A DNA stretch of 64,000 bases. It comes from Mycobacterium sp. 155. Its GTDB lineage: Bacteria > Actinomycetota > Actinomycetes > Mycobacteriales > Mycobacteriaceae. Where the stretch lies: the NCBI RefSeq assembly GCF_000373905.1, contig NZ_KB892705.1, positions 1 through 64,000 on the forward strand, read 5' to 3'. Positions 26,323 through 35,157 of this stretch are shown here, piece after piece (the stretch's first letter is position 1; every line of letters begins with the position of its first letter). The notes beneath the pieces are model-generated. The model was not told the origin of the DNA, made no database searches, and saw only the letters and a program-made list of their open reading frames with translations. The position numbers were made by a program, and so were the translations under genes.

Positions 26323-26396
26323 GGCGGTGTAGCTCAGCTGGTTAGAGCGCACGACTCATAATCGTGAGGTCGGGGGATCGAGCCCCCCCACCGCTA
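26323..26396 (+). tRNA. tRNA-Met (CAT), elongator
   Basis: A 74-nt cloverleaf with a GGCGGTG acceptor strand paired to CACCGCT, D-arm TAGCTCAGCTGGTTAGAG, anticodon CAT in ACTCATAA, T-arm GGGGGATCGAGCCCCC and discriminator A. The paired first acceptor position (G-U) marks an elongator rather than an initiator. Confidence 0.94.
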
Positions 26397-26431
26397 CAGG
26401 GACAAGTTAGACGTGAAAGAGGGCAGCTGAC

Positions 26432-26599
26432 GTGGCGTCGAGTACGGACGTTCGGCCGAAGATCACTTTGGCCTGCGAGGTGTGCAAGCACCGCAACTAC
26501 ATCACCAAGAAGAACCGCCGCAACGATCCCGATCGTCTCGAGGTCAAGAAGTTCTGCCCGAACTGCGGACACCACCAGCCGCACAAAGAGTCGCGGTAA
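26432..26599 (+). CDS. rpmG: 50S ribosomal protein L33 (zinc-binding form)
   Basis: A 55-residue basic protein starts at GTG 26432 with AGAGGG upstream. Two CxxC pairs, CEVC and CPNC, form the zinc ribbon of the C+ form of L33. The middle part [21 protein letters not shown] is the standard L33 sequence. It lies 35 bases after tRNA-Met and directly before hadA, the same order as rpmG2 in M. tuberculosis. Mycobacteria usually have a second, zinc-free paralogue elsewhere for zinc starvation. Confidence 0.95.
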   Translation: MASSTDVRPKITLACEVCKHRNYITKKNRRNDPDRLEVKKFCPNCGHHQPHKESR

Positions 26600-26614
26600 A
26601 CCAAGGCAAGGCCC

Positions 26615-27091
26615 GTGGCTCTGTCGTCGAAGCTCGTTGGGAAGCACTTTCGCTATCCCGAGCACTACGAGGTCGGGCGCGAGAAGATTCGTGAGCACGC
26701 TCTCGCCGTCAAGAACGACGATGCCTTTTACCGCGACGAGAACGTCGCGGCCGAACTTGGTCACAGCGCGCTACCTGCGGCCCTGACCTTCATCTGCATT
26801 TTCGGCTACCAGGCGCAGTTGGCGTTCTTGCACGACGCCAACATCGGTGTCGAGGACGCTCAGATCGTCCAGGTCGACCAGGCCCTGAAGTTCGTCAAGC
26901 CGATTTTCGCGGGCGACAAGCTGTACGCGGACGTGTACGTGGATTCTGTTCGCCAGGCACACGGCACCGATCTCATCGTGTTCAAGACCATCATCACCGA
27001 CGATGCCGGTGACGTTGTGCAGGAGACTTACACGGCCCTTGCGGGTCGTACGGGCGAAGATGGAGAGGGCTTTTCTGATGGCGCTGCGTGA
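26615..27091 (+). CDS. hadA: (3R)-hydroxyacyl-ACP dehydratase subunit HadA
   Basis: HadA pairs with HadB to form the FAS-II dehydratase that makes trans-2-enoyl-ACP during mycolic acid elongation. The 158-residue hotdog-fold protein starts at GTG 26615. HadA binds substrate but lacks the catalytic Asp/His pair. Cys61, the residue modified by activated thiacetazone and isoxyl in M. tuberculosis, is present in LTFICIFGYQAQ. It overlaps hadB by 14 bases. The cluster lies between tRNA-Met/rpmG and tRNA-Trp, as in other mycobacteria. Confidence 0.95.
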   Translation: MALSSKLVGKHFRYPEHYEVGREKIREHALAVKNDDAFYRDENVAAELGHSALPAALTFICIFGYQAQLAFLHDANIGVEDAQIVQVDQALKFVKPIFAGDKLYADVYVDSVRQAHGTDLIVFKTIITDDAGDVVQETYTALAGRTGEDGEGFSDGAA

Positions 27092-27506
27092 GTTCAGTTC
27101 GGTCAAGGTGGGGGACACGCTTCCGGAGAAGATCATTCCCTTGACCCGTGGCGACCTGGTCAACTACGCGGGTGTTTCCGGTGACCTGAATCCGATCCAC
27201 TGGGACGACGAGATCGCCAAGCAGGTCGGCCTCGACACCGCGATCGCACACGGCATGCTCACCATGGGCCTCGGCGGCGGCTACGTCACCTCCTGGGTCG
27301 GCGATCCGGCCGCGGTGAAGGAGTACAACGTGCGGTTCACCGCGGTGGTGCCGGTGCCCAATGACGGCGTGGGTGCGGAGATTGTCTTCAACGGCCGGAT
27401 CAAGTCCGTCGATCCCGAGGAAAAGCTCGTCACCATCGCCATCTCGGCCACCGCGGGCGGAAAGAAGATCTTCGGCCGGGCTGTCGCAACGGCACAACTG
27501 GCTTAG
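27078..27506 (+). CDS. hadB: (3R)-hydroxyacyl-ACP dehydratase subunit HadB
   Basis: Catalytic subunit shared by the HadAB and HadBC dehydratases of FAS-II. The 142-residue protein has the hydratase-2 motif GDLNPIHWDDE with Asp36 and His41, followed by AIAHGMLTMGLGGGYV. It starts at ATG 27078 inside the end of hadA, so translation is probably coupled. It is essential in M. tuberculosis (family knowledge). No change is seen in the active site. Confidence 0.96.
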   Translation: MALREFSSVKVGDTLPEKIIPLTRGDLVNYAGVSGDLNPIHWDDEIAKQVGLDTAIAHGMLTMGLGGGYVTSWVGDPAAVKEYNVRFTAVVPVPNDGVGAEIVFNGRIKSVDPEEKLVTIAISATAGGKKIFGRAVATAQLA

Positions 27507-27519
27507 GGGATTCCGAGGC

Positions 27520-28029
27520 ATGGCTCTCAAGACAGATATCCGCGGCATGGTCTGGAAGTACCCGGACCCATTCCTGATCGGCCGTGAGCAGATCCGCCAG
27601 TACGCCAAGGCGGTCAAGGCGTTCGACCCGGCGAGTCATGACGAGGCGGCGGCCACCGAGCTCGGCCACGATGCTCTGATTGCCCCGCTGACCTTCGCCT
27701 CCACCCTGGCCTTGTTGGTCCAGCAGCATTTCTTCAAGCATGTCGATGTCGGTATGCAGACCATGCAGATCGTCCAGGTGGACCAGAAGTTCGTCTACCG
27801 CAGGCCGCTCAAAGCCGGCGACCAACTGCACGCCGTCATGGAGATCACTTCGGTCGAGGAGCGGTTCGGCGCCGACATCGTCGTCACCCACAACGTCTGC
27901 ACCGACGACGATGGGGAGGTCGTGCTGGAGGCCTACACCACGATGATGGGCCACGAGGGCGACCACTCCATCCAGGTCAAGTGGGATCCGGAATCCGGCC
28001 AGGTCATCCGCAAGGCGGCCGGGGAGTAG
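27520..28029 (+). CDS. hadC: (3R)-hydroxyacyl-ACP dehydratase subunit HadC
   Basis: Partner of HadB in the late-elongation dehydratase acting on longer meromycolate chains. The 169-residue protein is a HadA paralogue: KYPDPFLIGREQIRQYAKAV, HDALIAPLTFASTLALL and QIVQVDQKFVYRRPLKAGD match the HadA positions. It lacks a catalytic Asp/His pair. ATG 27520 follows hadB by 13 bases with GAGG just upstream. It ends the had operon, before tRNA-Trp. Confidence 0.95.
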   Translation: MALKTDIRGMVWKYPDPFLIGREQIRQYAKAVKAFDPASHDEAAATELGHDALIAPLTFASTLALLVQQHFFKHVDVGMQTMQIVQVDQKFVYRRPLKAGDQLHAVMEITSVEERFGADIVVTHNVCTDDDGEVVLEAYTTMMGHEGDHSIQVKWDPESGQVIRKAAGE

Positions 28030-28204
28030 GTGGGCCGCCGGCGCGATTAGTCGTTGATACCCACACCGGGGTACACTCGGCTCTCGGGGTTTTTCCCATT
28101 TCAGCGCGCTGTCCGTCGGCTTTATCGAGCGAACGGGGAGCGCGCGAATTGTGTAAGCCCCGGACAGAGGACGTGATGGCGGGGTCAAATCTTGTCATCG
28201 CCGA

Positions 28205-28277
<73 letters not shown>

Positions 28278-28345
28278 CTCAATTGAATATTCGACAAGGT
28301 GTGGACACTGGAAGGTGACCACACAACCTGGATGAAAGGCATGCG

Positions 28346-28795
28346 GTGAGCGACGAGCGCGAAGGTGTCGGCTCCGCAGACGACACTGAGACCGACGCCG
28401 ATGGCTCCGGCAACCACAGTCGGACCGCGGTCGTGACCCGGCCGCTGCGCCCGACCGGTAAGCGGTCCCGCCGTGGAGTGCCCAGCGAGGCCGAGGACGA
28501 CGAGACCGACAGCGGTGAAGACACCGCCGAGTCGAAGGATGCCGCCAAGAACGGCTCCGGCAAGACCAAGAAGGCCAAGAAGGCTGCCGGCGGGCCGTCA
28601 CGCAATCCGATCATGTTCGTCGTCAACTACCTCAAGCAGGTTGTTGCCGAACTTCGGAAGGTGATCTGGCCCAACCGCAAGCAGATGGTCAGCTACACGT
28701 CCGTGGTGCTGGTCTTCCTGGTGTTCATGGTCGCGCTGATTTCAGGTGTGGACCTGGGCCTGGCGCGGCTGGTGTCGCTGGTTTTCGGCACCTGA
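28346..28795 (+). CDS. secE: Preprotein translocase subunit SecE
   Basis: SecE clamps SecY in the Sec translocon. The 149-residue protein has a long charged N-terminal region of about 85 residues, typical of actinobacteria, then the conserved cytosolic helix [20 protein letters not shown] and one membrane helix ([20 protein letters not shown]). GTG 28346 lies behind GAAAGG. It is between tRNA-Trp and nusG, the usual secE-nusG-rplK-rplA order. Confidence 0.95.
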   Translation: MSDEREGVGSADDTETDADGSGNHSRTAVVTRPLRPTGKRSRRGVPSEAEDDETDSGEDTAESKDAAKNGSGKTKKAKKAAGGPSRNPIMFVVNYLKQVVAELRKVIWPNRKQMVSYTSVVLVFLVFMVALISGVDLGLARLVSLVFGT

Positions 28796-28807
28796 CCTGA
28801 GTTTTGA

Positions 28808-29734
<927 letters not shown>

Positions 29735-29800
29735 TCGGTAACGGCTAGAACAGCGGGCGCGGTACGCGCCCTCGGATAAGCGAGTAAGGAACACCACAGC

Positions 29801-30229
29801 ATGGCCCCGAAGAAGAAGGTCGCCGGGCTCATCAAGCTGCAGATCCAGGCCGGGCAGGCCAACCCTGCCCCGCCGGTTGGTCCTGCGCTTGGCCAGCACG
29901 GCGTCAACATCATGGAGTTCTGCAAGGCGTACAACGCCGCGACTGAGTCGCAGCGCGGCAACGTCATCCCCGTGGAGATCACTGTCTACGAGGACCGCAG
30001 CTTCACGTTCGCCCTCAAGACCCCGCCCGCCGCCAGGCTGCTGCTCAAGGCCGCCGGTGTGCCCAAGGGTTCGGGTGAGCCGCACAAGACCAAGGTCGCC
30101 AAGGTGAGTTGGGATCAGGTGCGCGAGATCGCCGAGACCAAGAAGGCCGACCTCAACGCCAACGACATCGACGCCGCGGCGAAGATCATCGCCGGTACCG
30201 CCCGGTCGATGGGTATCACCGTCGAGTAG
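29801..30229 (+). CDS. rplK: 50S ribosomal protein L11
   Basis: L11 forms the GTPase-associated centre with 23S rRNA and is the site of thiopeptide action and of stringent-response sensing. The 142-residue protein has the start [20 protein letters not shown] with the proline-rich [11 protein letters not shown], and the conserved [15 protein letters not shown] segment. ATG 29801 follows nusG by 66 bases. Normal length; no oddity. Confidence 0.97.
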   Translation: MAPKKKVAGLIKLQIQAGQANPAPPVGPALGQHGVNIMEFCKAYNAATESQRGNVIPVEITVYEDRSFTFALKTPPAARLLLKAAGVPKGSGEPHKTKVAKVSWDQVREIAETKKADLNANDIDAAAKIIAGTARSMGITVE

Positions 30230-30334
30230 CACAGCGGATCGACGCGACAACAAAAGTCGAGTATCCGTATCAAAAGCAATACGTGGAAGGGCCCGCTTCG
30301 GCCCGCCAACCACGAACTCTGAACTGGAGATTCA

Positions 30335-31042
30335 ATGAGCAAGAACAGCAAGGCATATCGCGAGGCGGCCGAGAAGGTCGACAAGGACAAGCTCTACACG
30401 CCGCTGGAGGCCGCGAAGCTGGCCAAGGAGACGTCGTCCAAGAAGCAGGACGCCACCGTAGAGGTGGCCATCCGCCTGGGCGTCGACCCCCGCAAGGCGG
30501 ACCAGATGGTCCGCGGCACCGTCAACCTGCCACACGGCACGGGTAAGACCGCGCGCGTTGCGGTGTTCGCCGTGGGCGAGAAGGCCGAGCAGGCCATCGC
30601 CGCCGGTGCTGACGTGGTCGGCAGCGACGACCTGATCGAGAAGATCCAGGGCGGCTTCCTCGACTTCGACGCCGCGATTGCCACCCCGGACCAGATGGCC
30701 AAGGTCGGCCGGATCGCTCGCGTGCTGGGCCCGCGCGGGCTGATGCCGAACCCCAAGACCGGCACCGTCACTCCGGACGTCACCAAGGCCGTCCAGGACA
30801 TCAAGGGCGGCAAGATCAACTTCCGTGTCGACAAGCAGGCCAACCTGCACTTCATCATCGGCAAGGCATCCTTCGACGAGGCCAAGCTGGCCGAGAACTA
30901 CGGTGCCGCGCTCGACGAGGTGCTGCGGGCCAAGCCGTCGTCCTCGAAGGGTCGTTACCTCAAGAAGGTGACCGTCTCGACCACCACGGGCCCGGGCATC
31001 CCGGTTGACCCCGCGGTGACCCGGAACTTCACCGAGGCTTAG
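30335..31042 (+). CDS. rplA: 50S ribosomal protein L1
   Basis: L1 forms the mobile L1 stalk and represses its own operon by binding mRNA in many bacteria. The 235-residue protein has the core [20 protein letters not shown] and the signature [23 protein letters not shown] 30335 has GGAG upstream. The 105-base spacer after rplK holds a small GGGCC/GGCCC hairpin (about 30290-30306). A very strong hairpin follows the stop. Confidence 0.97.
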   Translation: MSKNSKAYREAAEKVDKDKLYTPLEAAKLAKETSSKKQDATVEVAIRLGVDPRKADQMVRGTVNLPHGTGKTARVAVFAVGEKAEQAIAAGADVVGSDDLIEKIQGGFLDFDAAIATPDQMAKVGRIARVLGPRGLMPNPKTGTVTPDVTKAVQDIKGGKINFRVDKQANLHFIIGKASFDEAKLAENYGAALDEVLRAKPSSSKGRYLKKVTVSTTTGPGIPVDPAVTRNFTEA

Positions 31043-31053
31043 TTTTTCCTGCG

Positions 31054-31111
31054 CGAGCAGACACGAAAGTCCCCGCACACCCGGTGTGTCGGGGACTTTC
31101 GTGTCTGCTCG
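31054..31111. terminator. Long bidirectional hairpin between rplA and the sigma factor gene
   Basis: A perfect 22-bp stem, CGAGCAGACACGAAAGTCCC.. and its complement, continues with a further five or so pairs after a bulge and a tiny loop. It separates two convergent genes and would terminate both. The stem sequence resembles short repeats I recall from other mycobacterial intergenic regions. Confidence 0.85.
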
Positions 31112-31115
31112 GCGG

Positions 31116-32246
31116 TCAGGTGAGTTCGGTGATGCGGCGACGCAGCAGATCCGCCCGGATGGAGGCGACGACGTTGGAGCGTGCCAGCCGCGGATCGTCG
31201 GCCACCTCGTCGAGCGCTGCCAGTCCGGTGTCGAATCCATCGCGAAAAGCGAGCGCCACAGCACGATTGGCGAGCACCACCGGTGAATCGCCGAAGTCCA
31301 GCAGCCGGTCGTACGCCTGGCAGATGACCGTCCAGTCAGTGAGTTGCCAGCTTGATGCGGTGGCGTGCACCGCCGCGATCACCGCCTGCGGCAGGTACGG
31401 GCCGGCCGCACCCTCGGCCAACCGCAACTGTTCCAGGCCTCGGGCGATGCGGCCACGGTCCCAACGCTTTCGGTCTTGTTCGTCCAGCGGTACCAGTGCA
31501 CCGCTGTCGTCCACGCGGGTGTGCCGACGTGAATCATGCAGCAGCACAAGGGCTGCCAGTGCGTGCGCATCCAGATTGTCGGGGAGCAACGCGCACAGCT
31601 CGCCGGCCAGGCGAACGCCCTCGTCACACAACTCGTCGCGGATGGCCGACGGCCCGGCGGTGGACCAGTAGCCCTCGGTGAACACCGAATAGATGCAGCC
31701 GAGTACGTGTGGTGTGCGTTCGGGCAGGAGTTCGGTCGGCGGTACCCGTAGTGGGATGTTCGCGTTGCGAATCTTGTTCTTGGCCCGCGTGATTCGCTGG
31801 CCGATCGCGGCCTCGGACTGCAGCAGCGCCCGGGCGATCTCGGCTACGGTGAGCCCGGAGATCAGCCGCAGGGTCAGGGCCAGCTGCGAGCTGCCATCGA
31901 GGGCCGGATGCGCGCACGTGAACATCATCCGCAGCTGGTCGTCGTGGACGGGGTGCACTTCCTCGGTGACGTTCACGCGCGCCGTCACCTCCTCGTACAC
32001 CGCGGCGAGTTCCTTTCCGGGACGCTCGGATTCGCGCCGGAAGCGGTCGAGGGCACGATTGCGGGCCACTGCTGTCAGCCAGGCGCCCGGATTGGCGGGA
32101 AGGCCGTCGGAGGGCCAGGTGCGCAGCGCCTGGGCGCAGGCCTCCTGGACAGCGTCCTCGGCGACGGTGAGATCACCGGACCATCGTGCGAGCGCTGCAA
32201 CGGCAGGGCCCCACTCACGCCGGAAGACGCCGTCCAGCTCGGACAT
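31116..32246 (-). CDS. ECF42-type RNA polymerase sigma factor with C-terminal TPR-like domain
   Basis: The 376-residue protein has sigma region 2 (AEDAVQEACAQALRTWPSDG, then AWLTAVARNRALDRFRRE) and region 4 (LTLRLISGLTVAEIARALLQ with SEAAIGQRITRAKNKIR). A 190-residue C-terminal extension follows, with helical repeats (GYWSTAGPSAIRDELCDEGV, NLDAHALAALVLLHDSRRHT). This domain order, with no anti-sigma gene and a DGPF/YCII gene beside it, defines group ECF42. The gene starts four bases after its DGPF partner ends. The C-terminal domain is thought to control activity in this group. Target promoters are unknown. Confidence 0.9.
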   Translation of the reverse strand: MSELDGVFRREWGPAVAALARWSGDLTVAEDAVQEACAQALRTWPSDGLPANPGAWLTAVARNRALDRFRRESERPGKELAAVYEEVTARVNVTEEVHPVHDDQLRMMFTCAHPALDGSSQLALTLRLISGLTVAEIARALLQSEAAIGQRITRAKNKIRNANIPLRVPPTELLPERTPHVLGCIYSVFTEGYWSTAGPSAIRDELCDEGVRLAGELCALLPDNLDAHALAALVLLHDSRRHTRVDDSGALVPLDEQDRKRWDRGRIARGLEQLRLAEGAAGPYLPQAVIAAVHATASSWQLTDWTVICQAYDRLLDFGDSPVVLANRAVALAFRDGFDTGLAALDEVADDPRLARSNVVASIRADLLRRRITELT

Positions 32247-32250
32247 CCGC

Positions 32251-32973
32251 CTAGAGGCCGGCGATGCCGGACAACTGGCGCACCTCGATCGCTGAGGCCG
32301 GAATCATCGAGGCCAGCTTGACCGCCTCATCGCGGTCGGCCGCGCGCAGCACATAGAAGCCGTTGGCCACCTCGGCGCCCTCGGCGTACGGACCATCGGT
32401 GAGGGTCACCTTGCCGTCTCGGACCTGCACCGTGGTGGCAGTGGACGGAGGATGCAGCGGTGCGCCGGCCAGGGTTTTGTCACCGATGGTCTTGGCGAGT
32501 TCGACGTGCAGGGCCGCCTGCTTGTTCCACTCGTCGGTTCCAGGCGTGTGGACGTTCTCCGGCGGCTCCAGCAACAGGGCCAGCCAATCGTTGCCCAGCG
32601 GCTGCTCGGGTGCCTGCCAGTGGACCATCGGCCACAACTCGACCGCGCCGTGCTTCGCGACGGGTATGTCGCGGGCCAGTGCGATGGCCTCGTCGAGATT
32701 GTCCGCTTCGAACACGTAGTAGCCTCCGGCCACCTCAGCGCCTTCTGCGAACGGGCCATCGGTGATTGCCGTCGGCGGTGCCGACAATTGGACTGCAGGA
32801 CCGCCCGGACCGCCGGAGATGCGGACAGCAGCTGCGGCCGGGGCCAGCGCATCGCCTGCACGAATCGACGCTGCCGCTTTGGCGTGGAAGTCCAGATACG
32901 CCGACATCTCGGCAGCACCCTGCTCAGGGGTGAGTGCCTTCTCCCGATTGATCAGTAGAGCGAAGTAGTGCAT
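32251..32973 (-). CDS. DGPF/YCII-domain protein, tandem fusion
   Basis: The 240-residue protein contains two YCII-like domains. Each has its family signature: ITDGPFAEGAEVAGGYYVFE in the first half and LTDGPYAEGAEVANGFYVL in the second. Most DGPF proteins have one domain of about 120 residues, so this is a fused pair. The family is linked to ECF42 sigma factors and is often among their targets. Function is unknown; a small-molecule binding or lyase-like role is suggested by fold only. It is the first gene of a two-gene unit, with the sigma factor gene starting four bases later. Confidence 0.88.
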   Translation of the reverse strand: MHYFALLINREKALTPEQGAAEMSAYLDFHAKAAASIRAGDALAPAAAAVRISGGPGGPAVQLSAPPTAITDGPFAEGAEVAGGYYVFEADNLDEAIALARDIPVAKHGAVELWPMVHWQAPEQPLGNDWLALLLEPPENVHTPGTDEWNKQAALHVELAKTIGDKTLAGAPLHPPSTATTVQVRDGKVTLTDGPYAEGAEVANGFYVLRAADRDEAVKLASMIPASAIEVRQLSGIAGL

Positions 32974-33067
32974 CGTCGTCTCCCGGTGTCAGCGAGTGAG
33001 AACCTGCTGTTCCACTCTCTACCTATCCGACGAACGACGACGTCGCGATCCGACAGCTTGCGCGAAA

Positions 33068-33928
33068 TTACTTTTGCAGCGTGAACTGGTGCACGCTGAT
33101 GTGGCCCGAGGCGAAGTACTTCTGGCAGCCGTTGAGGTACTTGTCGTAGCGGTCGTAGACCTCTTGGCCCTGGACCGCGATGGCCTCGTCCTTGTGGGCC
33201 TCGAGCGCGTCGGCCCAGATCTTGAGCGTCCGGACGTAGTGCGGCCCGATCTCCTGCAGCTGGGTGAGCTTGAACCCGGCCTCGGTGGCTTTCTCTTCCT
33301 CCATCGACACCGAGGGCAGCCGGCCACCGGGGAAGATCTCGGTCATGATGAACCGGGCGAACCGGGCGTCTTCGAACGTCATGTGCAGGCCGAGTTTCTG
33401 GCCTTCACGAAGATCGAATCCCGTGATGTTGTGCAGGAGCATCCGGCCGTCGTCGGGCAGCGCGTCGTAGGCCATCTTGAAGAACGCCGGATAGCGGTCG
33501 AACCCGAAGTGCTCGAATGCGCCGATCGAGACGATGCGGTCGACCTTCTCGTCGAACTCTTCCCAGCCCTGGAGGCGAACCTCGACGTTGCGCTCGGTGG
33601 GAATCTTGGAGAGCTTGTCGATGGCGTACTCGCGCTGCTCGCCGGACAGGGTCAGGCCGATGACGTTGACGTCGTACTTTTCGATGGCCCGCGCCATGCC
33701 GCCGCCCCAGCCGCAGCCGATGTCGAGCAACGTCATGCCGGGTTCCAGGCCGAGTTTGCCCAGTGACAGGTCGAACTTGGCGAGCTGGGCCTCGTCGCCG
33801 GTCATGTCCTCGCGTTCGAAGTACCCACAGGTGTAACCCATTGTCGGGCCGAGGAACAGTTCGTAGAATTCGTTCGAAATGTCGTAGATCGACTGCAGTT
33901 CTTCATATTTCGGTGTCAATTTAGACAT
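33068..33928 (-). CDS. Mycolic acid-type methyltransferase (cyclopropane synthase family)
   Basis: The 286-residue SAM-dependent enzyme modifies double bonds of meromycolic chains by methyl or methylene transfer. Signatures are YDISNEFYELFLGPTMGYTCGYFE, SAM motif LLDIGCGWGGG, NVIGLTLSGEQ, IVSIGAFEHFG and FIMTEIFPGGRLPS. The C-terminus (GHISVHQFTLQK) is closest in my reading to UmaA/CmaA-like members. M. tuberculosis has four tandem paralogues (mmaA4-mmaA1) at this place; here there is only one. Which modification it makes cannot be told from sequence alone. GGAG lies about 11 bases before ATG 33928. Confidence 0.9.
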   Translation of the reverse strand: MSKLTPKYEELQSIYDISNEFYELFLGPTMGYTCGYFEREDMTGDEAQLAKFDLSLGKLGLEPGMTLLDIGCGWGGGMARAIEKYDVNVIGLTLSGEQREYAIDKLSKIPTERNVEVRLQGWEEFDEKVDRIVSIGAFEHFGFDRYPAFFKMAYDALPDDGRMLLHNITGFDLREGQKLGLHMTFEDARFARFIMTEIFPGGRLPSVSMEEEKATEAGFKLTQLQEIGPHYVRTLKIWADALEAHKDEAIAVQGQEVYDRYDKYLNGCQKYFASGHISVHQFTLQK

Positions 33929-34251
33929 ATTCGAAAATGCTCCAAGCTTATAGTTTTCTGCTTGCGGGAAGTCAGCCTACAGCAGGTCAAGGCCGGTTAG
34001 CTTTGACTGCTGTCAACGTATCTGTCTGGCAAACGCGTGGTCGGCGCCGCTGTGCCAATTGACTCGCCAGTGCCAGCGGAAATCTAATTGCACCTGGGCT
34101 GGCAGCGAAGTTGATGCGACACGCCTGGCACTGCAAAGAGAACGGGTCTACGTCGATGTTGCCCCCGGCCGTGCGGAGTGTTCCTCGACCATCTGCACTG
34201 TTCGGCAGACGCTCGCCCGGGAAAATTTCGGCCTTCTTGCGGGCTCACGCA
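33929..34251. other. 323-bp non-coding gap upstream of the methyltransferase
   Basis: No gene is supported. It contains the perfect palindrome TTGAC-N4-GTCAA at 34003-34016, about 75 bases upstream of the methyltransferase start and in range of its promoter. A TATAAG-like sequence on the minus strand lies nearer the gene. The rest has no clear structure. Confidence 0.5.
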
Positions 34252-35157
34252 CTAGCCGACGTAGGCGAAATTCGTCTTGAGCTCGCCGACGATCTCGTCC
34301 CACACCGGTTCAGGTAGCTCGTGGCCCATGCCGTCGATCAACACCAGCCGGGCGCCCGCGATCGCCTTGGCCACCGCACGTCCCCCGAACGGCCGCATCA
34401 ACCGGTCCGCGAGACCGTGGATCACCACTGTCGGTGCGGTGATCCGCCGATCGTGGTGAACCAGGCTGCCGCTACCGAGGATCGCGGCGAAGTGTCGCGC
34501 GATACCGGCGGGGTAGTACGCGCGGTCGTAGAGTTCGGCCGCCTCGGCGCGCATCTTGTCGTCCGGTGTGGGATAGGCGGGGCTGCCGTTGATCTTGCCG
34601 AGCCGAACGGCGTTGTCGATGATGGCATCTCGTGTCGAGTTCGCCGGCGGACCGGTGATTACCGACAGCAGTTGCTTGATACCCGGTGGCGGCAAGAGCG
34701 CCTTGTTGTTGCTGGAGAAGATCACCGCGAGGGTTTTGGTCCGGTCCCGGTACCGCGACGCGAAGACCTGAGCGACCATCCCGCCCATCGATCCGCCGAC
34801 GATGTGGGCGGCGTCGATGTCGAGGTAATCGAGCAGGGCCGCGGCGTCGTCGGCAATGTCCTCCAGCGTGTATACCGACGGGCTGCGCAGCCCCAGGAAC
34901 GAGCGGGCCATGCGCAACGCCAGCGGGGTGCCGACCCGTTGGCCAGACAACTTGCTCGACAACCCGACGTCTCGGTTGTCGTAGCGGATGACGCGCAACC
35001 CCTGGTCGACGAGCTTCTCGCAGAAACCGGTGCGCCACAACAACAATTGCGCACCCAGGCCCATGATCAGCAAGACCACGGGGTCGTTCGGGTCGCCCAT
35101 GTCCTCGTAGTAGAGGTCGATATCGCCGGCTTTGGCGTATCCGCTGCGAATTTCCAT
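34252..35157 (-). CDS. lipG: Alpha/beta hydrolase, LipG-like
   Basis: The 301-residue serine hydrolase has the nucleophile elbow GGSMGG, an acidic residue in HGLADRLMRP and the catalytic histidine in DGMGHELPE. The oxyanion segment VVLLIMGLGAQ is normal. Family members are esterases or thioesterases with small acyl substrates; in M. tuberculosis the lipG gene occupies this same place beside the mmaA genes. No signal peptide is seen. It begins right after the ABC1 kinase stop (TAG then ATG), so the two are cotranscribed. Confidence 0.87.
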   Translation of the reverse strand: MEIRSGYAKAGDIDLYYEDMGDPNDPVVLLIMGLGAQLLLWRTGFCEKLVDQGLRVIRYDNRDVGLSSKLSGQRVGTPLALRMARSFLGLRSPSVYTLEDIADDAAALLDYLDIDAAHIVGGSMGGMVAQVFASRYRDRTKTLAVIFSSNNKALLPPPGIKQLLSVITGPPANSTRDAIIDNAVRLGKINGSPAYPTPDDKMRAEAAELYDRAYYPAGIARHFAAILGSGSLVHHDRRITAPTVVIHGLADRLMRPFGGRAVAKAIAGARLVLIDGMGHELPEPVWDEIVGELKTNFAYVG

